This document shows, one piece after another, positions 14,301-17,908 of a DNA stretch of 17,908 bases. Every line of letters begins with the position of its first letter. The first letter of the stretch is position 1. The notes below the pieces were generated by a model. It searched no databases and was not told where the DNA came from. It saw only the letters and a program-made list of their open reading frames with translations. A program made the position numbers and the translations under genes. The DNA is from Nitrospiraceae bacterium (lineage in GTDB: Bacteria > Nitrospirota > Nitrospiria > Nitrospirales > UBA8639): the NCBI GenBank assembly GCA_003523945.1, contig DOFS01000192.1, positions 1-17,908 of the forward strand, in the 5' to 3' direction.

Positions 14301-16905
14301 AGCCACATTGAGGGGCAGCGGGTCGGATGAAGTTCGTATTGCGAATGCACGTAAGGCGTTGGATGCCGCACTCACCACGCATCAACCGCGCCCGACATTC
14401 GGCGAAGTTCTGAACAATCAAGAGAGGGTTCATGTAGAAGTTCGTAACGCTCTGATGGCCGATGAGCGAGTGGCATCAGCCCTTAACAGAATAGGAACGG
14501 TAGTCACTGAAGATAGCTTACAAGCTCTTTCTTTGGTGTCAAAGTTATCTCTCGATGACCTTGGAAAGCCAAGGAACAAATTACCCTGGTTAAGGGTGCG
14601 TGTATCAGGGGTTGAACAACAAAAACAGACGAACATGAGGGGCACCATTCGAATTGGTTCAAATGTGTTGTTGGCCGAGGGTAATGGTGGGTCAGCCACT
14701 GGTCTTGAGCAAGCCACTTTGGCTCAACTGGCGAGCACGAGGAAAATGGGATTGTGGTACCAACCTGGGATCGCGTATCAATTCTGCATTCCACCCAACC
14801 CAATCTTAAGGATGCTACATCTCCATGCTGCGCTGAATCTTTATAAACTCAGAACGTGCCGAAACATCGCTGGGATGCAACGTCAGGTCGAGCCTTATGC
14901 AGCTGAAACGGATACCACCAGTGGGATGCCGTTGATTGGGGCGGATGGCCAGCTGATCTTGCCGGGCCTGCTCACTTTTCAGCCTACTCCCTATCGGTTT
15001 GAGATACTCCTGAGCAGAGCTAAAGAACTTGTTCAATTGGCTGGAAACATTGAAGGATCGATGTTATCTGCTATCCAACGGCGTAGTGAAGAACTTTATA
15101 AAGTACTAACAGCTAGACAAGACATACAATTAACTAAAGCAGGGGTGCAATTACAAGATTTTCGACTGCAGGAAGCAGAAGGTGGAGTTGAACTAGCTGA
15201 GTTAGAGGGACAGCGCACTCAATTTCAAGTCGATCATTATAATGAGTTGATGAATGAAAACTTCAGTACTTTGGAAGAAGTGAGTATGGCACTCCAAATA
15301 ACAATCGCTGGAGGATATCTGGCTGCAGCGCTTGCCCTTATTTCGCCCTTTGGTCCGGGTGGAGCAGAAGCAGCTGCGAAAGCTCTTGAATATACAGCCA
15401 AATCTGTTGAAGCCACGACGAATATTTTATCCCAATATGCGAGCTTTGAGCGTCGTAGACAAGAGTGGGAATTCCAGCGTGATTTAGCTGAATTTGCTCT
15501 AGACATCAATGCGCAGCAAGTAACCATCGCAAAGGATCATGTTCGCGTGGTTGGGCAGGAACGCCGCATTGCTCAAATGCAATCTGATTATGCTGAGCAG
15601 ACAGTTGAGTTTCTGGGAAACAAATTTGACAATGCCGAACTCTATGATTGGATGAGCAATGTTCTCGAAGGAGTTTATAGTTTCTTCCTGCAACAAGCTA
15701 CTGCGCAGGCGAAGCTTGCCCTTGCCCAGCTTGCTTTTGAGCGCCAGCAAATTCCACCTCCGGTTATCTTAGATGATTATTGGGAAGTGCCTAACGAAGA
15801 TTTCGTATACGACGTAGCCAATGTCAGTGCCCCAAATCGCCGCGGCCTAACAGGTTCCGCTCGGCTTCTCCAAGACATTCATCAGCTTGAACAAATTGCG
15901 TTTGAAACACGGGAGCGCAAATTGGAACTCAGGCGCACCATATCTCTTGGCCGGCTCGCTCCAATTGAGTTCGAGCAGTTCCGTCGGAATGGTGTCCTCA
16001 CATTTGCTACACCCATGAATCTGTTTGACTACGATTTTCCGGGACACTATCTGCGCCAAATCAAGAAGGTTCGGATTACTGTGTTTGCGCTAATCCCTCC
16101 AGGGGAAGGCATTCGGGCTACTCTCACAAGCAGCCGGATCTCTCGAATTGTTCTTGGGGGAGATTTGTTTCAAACTGTGCGCATCGAGCGTGGGCCTGAG
16201 CAAGTAGCCCTAACATCGACTAGAGATGGCACTGGACTCTTGGAGTTGGAAGCTCAATCGGACTTGTTGCGCCCCTTTGAAGGCATTGGCGTGGATACAA
16301 TTTGGGAGTTTCGCATGCCTAAAGCTTCGAACCCGATTGACTACTCCACGATCGCGGATGTCTTGATGACGATTGAGTATACCGCACTAAACAGTTTTGA
16401 TTATCGGGAGCAAGTCATTCGTGACCTGTCATCAAGCTTCAGCGCTGATCGTCCGTTCAGTTTTCGGCATCAGTTTGCTGATGCCTGGTATGATTTCAAC
16501 AACCCAGAGTTGGTCGATGATTCGCAACAGATGGTCGTGAGTTTCACGACCACGCGAGCCGACTTCCCCCCAAATCTTGACAGCCTTACGATCCGACACA
16601 TTGGGCTCTATTTTTCTCAAAAAGACGGTGTTTCGTTTGAGGTACCCGTCCGGCATCTACATTTTACGCCGGAAGGGGGTAGCCGCCGTGACGGTGAACA
16701 GGCCGTCTCCGTCGATGGGATAATCAGTACCCGTCGGGGTAATGCTCCGAGTTGGGGCCGTCTGCAGAGAGGGGTGCCATTTGGGATCTGGGAGCTCGCC
16801 CTACCCAACACTCTCGAAATCAAGAATAGGTTTAAGAACGAAGAAATTCAAAATATGTTGTTCGTGATCACTTATACGGGTCAGTTGCCTAAGTGGCCAA
16901 CATAA
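8341..16905 (+). CDS. Tc toxin subunit A (TcA), pore-forming translocation subunit
   Basis: TcA forms the pentameric prepore that binds the target cell, inserts a helical channel and passes the effector inward. Residues 1-30 are Lys/Arg-rich. Residues ~34-147 look like a small beta-sandwich. Residues ~155-400 begin the helical shell, with a CxCxxC motif (307-312) before a conserved SPxAYLxDLL segment. Three repeat modules occupy 509-1060. Residues ~1195-1240 carry the family's YPENILVP block. Residues ~1281-1550 are beta-rich (neuraminidase-like). Residues 1800-1935 and 2146-2190 (FCIPPNP block) are typical shell sequence. Long helices at 2220-2310 and 2361-2475 flank a glycine-rich hydrophobic hairpin (~2315-2345), the likely membrane-inserting tip. 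Residues ~2500-2690 match the TcB-binding domain (LLQDIHQLEQ, DFPGHYLR). At 2854 residues it is longer than Photorhabdus TcdA1 (about 2,500). No clear Shine-Dalgarno precedes 8341. An in-frame stop at 8314-8316 rules out a far upstream start, and Met4 (8350) is an alternative. Confidence 0.95.
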   Translation: MANMNAQRGTQKKPAKARTGKRKSPIAESAKSTELIVDQSHFNGHLIAGDTKHPLSGYRIHVSLLREGSKPIDLGYDLTSSAGLFTLPYPKADQKAQTKKRQNKKAIPVDRFSFNIWNPAGEKFYETRIDWSPQQNAVARIVVPRSKFTKPHIPSIQEIAKHTAFKIPSSLSTALDRKGIKTLADIRQKGGMRKLTRLQVGRHQTAIATLDALTNLEPLTPDLQVGAKLIQNQFMNISQIAATTRADFVNTMGPQIGDAEAFRLHTVAVTQAKFLDGVAVGYQVLQAEGRVLDRDWPTLQELLPPWCHCEDCEAAVSPLAYLADLLDYVVHHVKDNGTLLTMQTLITRWYQPFDRLPATCEALNEEVSQVRICIEVLRSYLLDHPSNRGHQQTLQQAEQYFRRAAYSRFLSQIGTTYEELRLTRAADQATKDRLAGRLGVPTLRLNSFLQDPTTVTETWLAQHFGLPPTTGDPLAPRTPSHLEQWRLESLAYQWEQEDFPTDLPPDNRPLIDPDLIGPDDFRNPAVKANPQLTDRAFDIWDRRQRWVDTQVNTLLDPLAPPRRLVRGQREPDYLSYMFGVMYQRVAYMRTRRTPWSNTPLAQFDSLTIELLSGDAAVVKRARDILTNDLGLNEEAFQRVQELREKDRQWVQHGGNQPLSDEERRDLVYILTQSIKARFFDRWRQEERNIEFGPTEFWISGREPADGDWPPIQQAPLIDPELVSQRDLPEWVAGERAQTLWSTRRDELDQIYTDLQTERETNGLASAIARALADQQGRVPDLDNLQTQLNDVNPAVAERARTEINDRLRMTIEAFARVMEVRAREAGANLQNPPPAPSARDWADVYAILTTAQKLHNRYGDWGDEENNPPAGDPLPYWFALKARLPRWRADVKARTDWQEALRARYSPPLIDPDVVERGDLIAPWRGAAAYDLYRKREIDLRTFQSNLHAQWSPVIRLMGLDVVARQVLDYPSQVFLDFATEEEMGNDISGRLVQLNLLRPEYTHILRVRRLIDAGQPVLDSEWLDLEAMLTNVHKRRLSAQWRKEEQQAHITIRPELFVLQEDEVQAPNPEPGSRKDLRARRIWRTILSTRYEQRQGVLNGLTRVVRAVEEALLPQLRNALILATTHPNVPDSDVEAKGKLLTNQLLIDTRIRGCQITTRISQAISTLQGLIWSIRTGQLRDTYPNLALDDDAIDERWKWIGSYSTWRAAMFVHLYPENILVPALRRNKTQGFLTFLKEVRQKRRRIGPDEACRIAETYASYYRDIIDLEIEASCHAETNMNKGTCRSRTQGGSRILTYWFGRSPITGNCYMSNYDVTDPPSQSLWVLIPALTNAIEVLGAVPFVGRSPAMRMILVFVKVREEDSDKLRVARFNLDNPGWIDEPISLKGPEDRKYFQAVVVQQRVLANPSNSPASAPRVLFLVDDIEIPGRSILYENRVHPDGKRWEKDDGWDIRDEFTNSYRSLLAAVPVPGQSTSASAPYFVFYQTGTLQGSLSYKIYGVENFPETHSFGTPSHIASNEGSFLGAFLWPIGDKVYVYWKPKDRNSATQVMELVQPQSLNPDLITNIKQFNQWLVRAVNLSLAARGISLVSQWTNSGLRVGIDNLYHLLTLPESNHARKQMGEDWYRAYGELNIGLLEAYIKGQMLNRGEALDAWQLADKRVRANSQPSLGIADCLRRLFSNRFPGPTQPVSLRNLDPSTTLSTPSLSNVRTIARDSGPADEHGPLILALSRQSGDFVRAAFTRDPGSTQPVVSGLARIVPKDDHKTVPTIAAAWPGTSLAQRRKLIEDLYRDHLPEPPSNLVYIEEYYYSVPIQIAMELQRNGHYVAALDWFRTVYDYTELPGRTRKIWYGLVHEETFANSFTRLGNWLLDPLHPHAIAETRINTYTRFTLMSVIRCFLAYADNEFTRDTSESLERARTLYLTALELLASEELRQESNRCDKVIGTIDVQRLGDPSWKPIFNRMIADLSHVDDLPRLSATIDTVQATLRGSGSDEVRIANARKALDAALTTHQPRPTFGEVLNNQERVHVEVRNALMADERVASALNRIGTVVTEDSLQALSLVSKLSLDDLGKPRNKLPWLRVRVSGVEQQKQTNMRGTIRIGSNVLLAEGNGGSATGLEQATLAQLASTRKMGLWYQPGIAYQFCIPPNPILRMLHLHAALNLYKLRTCRNIAGMQRQVEPYAAETDTTSGMPLIGADGQLILPGLLTFQPTPYRFEILLSRAKELVQLAGNIEGSMLSAIQRRSEELYKVLTARQDIQLTKAGVQLQDFRLQEAEGGVELAELEGQRTQFQVDHYNELMNENFSTLEEVSMALQITIAGGYLAAALALISPFGPGGAEAAAKALEYTAKSVEATTNILSQYASFERRRQEWEFQRDLAEFALDINAQQVTIAKDHVRVVGQERRIAQMQSDYAEQTVEFLGNKFDNAELYDWMSNVLEGVYSFFLQQATAQAKLALAQLAFERQQIPPPVILDDYWEVPNEDFVYDVANVSAPNRRGLTGSARLLQDIHQLEQIAFETRERKLELRRTISLGRLAPIEFEQFRRNGVLTFATPMNLFDYDFPGHYLRQIKKVRITVFALIPPGEGIRATLTSSRISRIVLGGDLFQTVRIERGPEQVALTSTRDGTGLLELEAQSDLLRPFEGIGVDTIWEFRMPKASNPIDYSTIADVLMTIEYTALNSFDYREQVIRDLSSSFSADRPFSFRHQFADAWYDFNNPELVDDSQQMVVSFTTTRADFPPNLDSLTIRHIGLYFSQKDGVSFEVPVRHLHFTPEGGSRRDGEQAVSVDGIISTRRGNAPSWGRLQRGVPFGIWELALPNTLEIKNRFKNEEIQNMLFVITYTGQLPKWPT
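9865..11520 (+). repeat. Three tandem protein repeat modules within TcA
   Basis: The TcA coding sequence contains three diverged modules starting at residues 509, 715 and 908, about 195-205 residues apart. Each opens with PLIDP(D/E)(L/V) followed by a DL/DF step and an Arg-rich helix. The second half has a pattern of AR..L, then EAF.RV..(L/V)R in modules 1 and 2, then E/D-W/R..(V/L)..ILT and WR.EE in modules 1 and 3 (WRQEE at 682-686, WRKEE at 1042-1046). Module 2 has a Pro/Gly-rich insertion near 861-875 and a changed WR end. A partial fourth opening may follow at ~1075-1100. They lie in the helical-shell part of TcA, and their similarity at DNA level is low, so the duplication is old. Confidence 0.6.
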
Positions 16906-17097
16906 AATGCGATTCGATTTATATGATCCATAGCCTTAGTTGTTCCAAACTCCGATTCAGCGGTATCGCAGCATTCATCTCGAGCTTGAATCAATTTGTG
17001 CCTTCTGTAATTCAAGCCCACCTCATGTCTTACAATCTTACATCTGATCCCACACTCACAACTTTCTCCTGTTTCATAAGAAAAGGGGAGAATTATC
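16906..17097. other. Intergenic region with inverted repeat after the TcA gene
   Basis: GCTTGAAT at 16984-16991 and ATTCAAGC at 17010-17017 form a perfect 8-bp inverted repeat with an 18-nt spacer, 78 bases after the TcA stop. There is no T tract on the + strand after the second arm, so it is not a standard intrinsic terminator. TACAAT at 17031-17036 is a good -10 hexamer but has no matching -35. A promoter for the downstream gene is likely somewhere here but is not defined. Confidence 0.4.
17083..17090 (+). promoter_or_regulatory. Ribosome binding site deciding the start of the last gene
   Basis: AAGGGGAG lies seven bases before the ATG at 17098. It is the strongest Shine-Dalgarno-like site near this gene and supports that start over the internal ATG codons at 17161 and 17191, neither of which has a comparable site. 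Confidence 0.6.
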
Positions 17098-17908
17098 ATG
17101 AATCATTTGATAGTATTCCAGGAGTCCTCGGTTTTTTCCCACTCGCATCAAACTAGAAGCATGTTGCAAAGGCTAGTACAGAGCTTACGAATGGTCCCTC
17201 GGCAGGGACAGGCTGCCAGGTCCCGATCTTGGGTAAAACGCCTAGGGCCTCTCCTCCTGGCAATAGTGTGGATGGTGGCAATGACCCCATTGGCTATGGG
17301 TAGTCATAAAGGTTCTGAAGAACACCATGTGGGTTCGGATACCGCAACGGAAGAAATGGCGGGGCATGCGATTCCGGGCGCGCCGTTTCAAGTGTTCCTG
17401 CATGAGGAAAAAGGGGCTGTCGAAACTGGAAGCCGAAGCCAATCCCCAGCCAATGCGGCGCTCAAGACCGTTGTCGAGGCGTTTGGCCGGATGATGGATC
17501 ATCGGACCGAATATGGCAGATTTGATGAAGCACTAAACAAAGGGGCCCTGCAGAAAGTCATTATTGAACCGAAGGTCGTGAATCGGGAAGGCAAAGAGTT
17601 TTTATTGTTGGTGGCCCGCACCTCCCAGCCCAATCAGGTCAAGCTCCTTATCAGCGCATCCGCACTTGAGGAACAGGGCTATCTCAATCATCCGGATCAA
17701 CTGGTGCCGGTCCTGGCGAGAGAATTCCAATGGGTGGTGAGCAAGGCCGACACCACGCCAGACCGCCAAATGAACGTGGTTCGCGCCGATCTTACCCAGG
17801 CTCCGATTTTAACGAATCAAAAAATTGGGAAACTGTCAGGTGAGGAACGAGAACAGGTGCTTCAAGAATTGTTTCGCACCTATTTGACCACCGTCGATCA
17901 GTACGCAA
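17098..17908 (+). CDS. Partial gene for an exported protein of unknown function
   Basis: The frame stays open from the ATG at 17098 to the end of the window (270 codons), so the 3' end is missing. Residues ~45-48 are basic (WVKR), followed by a hydrophobic stretch at ~49-67 and then a polar, His/Glu-containing segment. That is a signal peptide or membrane anchor preceded by an unusually long ~45-residue N-terminal extension. Starting instead at Met32 (17191) would give a more ordinary signal peptide, but the ribosome binding site at 17083-17090 favours 17098. The mature part is soluble-looking, mixed alpha/beta, with no cysteine in the visible portion and no motif I recognise. The separate intergenic region and lack of Tc-like sequence suggest it is not a toxin component. 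Confidence 0.7.
   Translation, partial: MNHLIVFQESSVFSHSHQTRSMLQRLVQSLRMVPRQGQAARSRSWVKRLGPLLLAIVWMVAMTPLAMGSHKGSEEHHVGSDTATEEMAGHAIPGAPFQVFLHEEKGAVETGSRSQSPANAALKTVVEAFGRMMDHRTEYGRFDEALNKGALQKVIIEPKVVNREGKEFLLLVARTSQPNQVKLLISASALEEQGYLNHPDQLVPVLAREFQWVVSKADTTPDRQMNVVRADLTQAPILTNQKIGKLSGEEREQVLQELFRTYLTTVDQYA

Noticed and set aside
16893..17156. 87-codon + strand frame overlapping the TcA end and the next gene start
   Set aside because: It overlaps both neighbours out of frame, lacks a ribosome binding site and looks random.
1..17908. CRISPR array, tRNA, rRNA or complete insertion sequence
   Set aside because: No regularly spaced direct repeats, cloverleaf, rRNA-like stretch or transposase gene could be found.

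Overview
The window carries a complete two-gene Tc (toxin complex, ABC-type) locus on the + strand, followed by the start of an unrelated-looking secreted protein gene. The genes have Shine-Dalgarno sites, long uninterrupted bacterial-style reading frames and mid-range base composition. The third gene has an N-terminal signal sequence, so the source is a bacterium, probably Gram-negative. The phylum cannot be read from the sequence. An environmental group such as Nitrospirota is only my guess from the style of the third gene.

Layout. Bases 1-516 hold no convincing gene. They form a promoter and leader region unusually dense in inverted repeats: a sigma70-like promoter near 186-213, two terminator-like hairpins, a possible antiterminator alternative, a 16-bp palindrome and an inverted repeat close to the start codon. 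Bases 517-7968 encode a 2483-residue TcB-TcC fusion: SpvB domain, FG-GAP-type beta-propeller, TcB middle domains, RHS-repeat shell, self-cleaving RHS core, and a 312-residue C-terminal effector domain that I do not recognise. Bases 7969-8340 are an intergenic region with a terminator-like hairpin. Bases 8341-16905 encode a 2854-residue TcA: N-terminal beta-domain, helical shell with three internal repeat modules, a beta-rich neuraminidase-like region, pore-forming helices and a C-terminal TcB-binding domain. Bases 16906-17097 are intergenic. Bases 17098-17908 are the 5' part of a gene for an exported protein of unknown function that runs off the window.

How the genes work together (established for the family, inferred here). 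TcA assembles as a pentameric prepore that binds the target cell and inserts a channel. The TcB-TcC part forms a closed hollow cocoon that cleaves off and encloses the C-terminal effector. Docking of the TcB propeller on TcA opens the cocoon, and the effector passes through the TcA channel into the target cytosol. Only one BC gene and one A gene are needed, so this locus could encode a self-sufficient toxin.

The most notable point is the effector. Residues 2172-2483 of the fusion contain no cysteine and are strongly basic over the first ~220 residues (net about +23 by hand count), then turn hydrophobic and slightly acidic. Their arginine codon use differs sharply from the preceding kilobase (11 of 20 AGA/AGG against 2 of 28). 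This fits a swapped-in cargo module of unknown activity.
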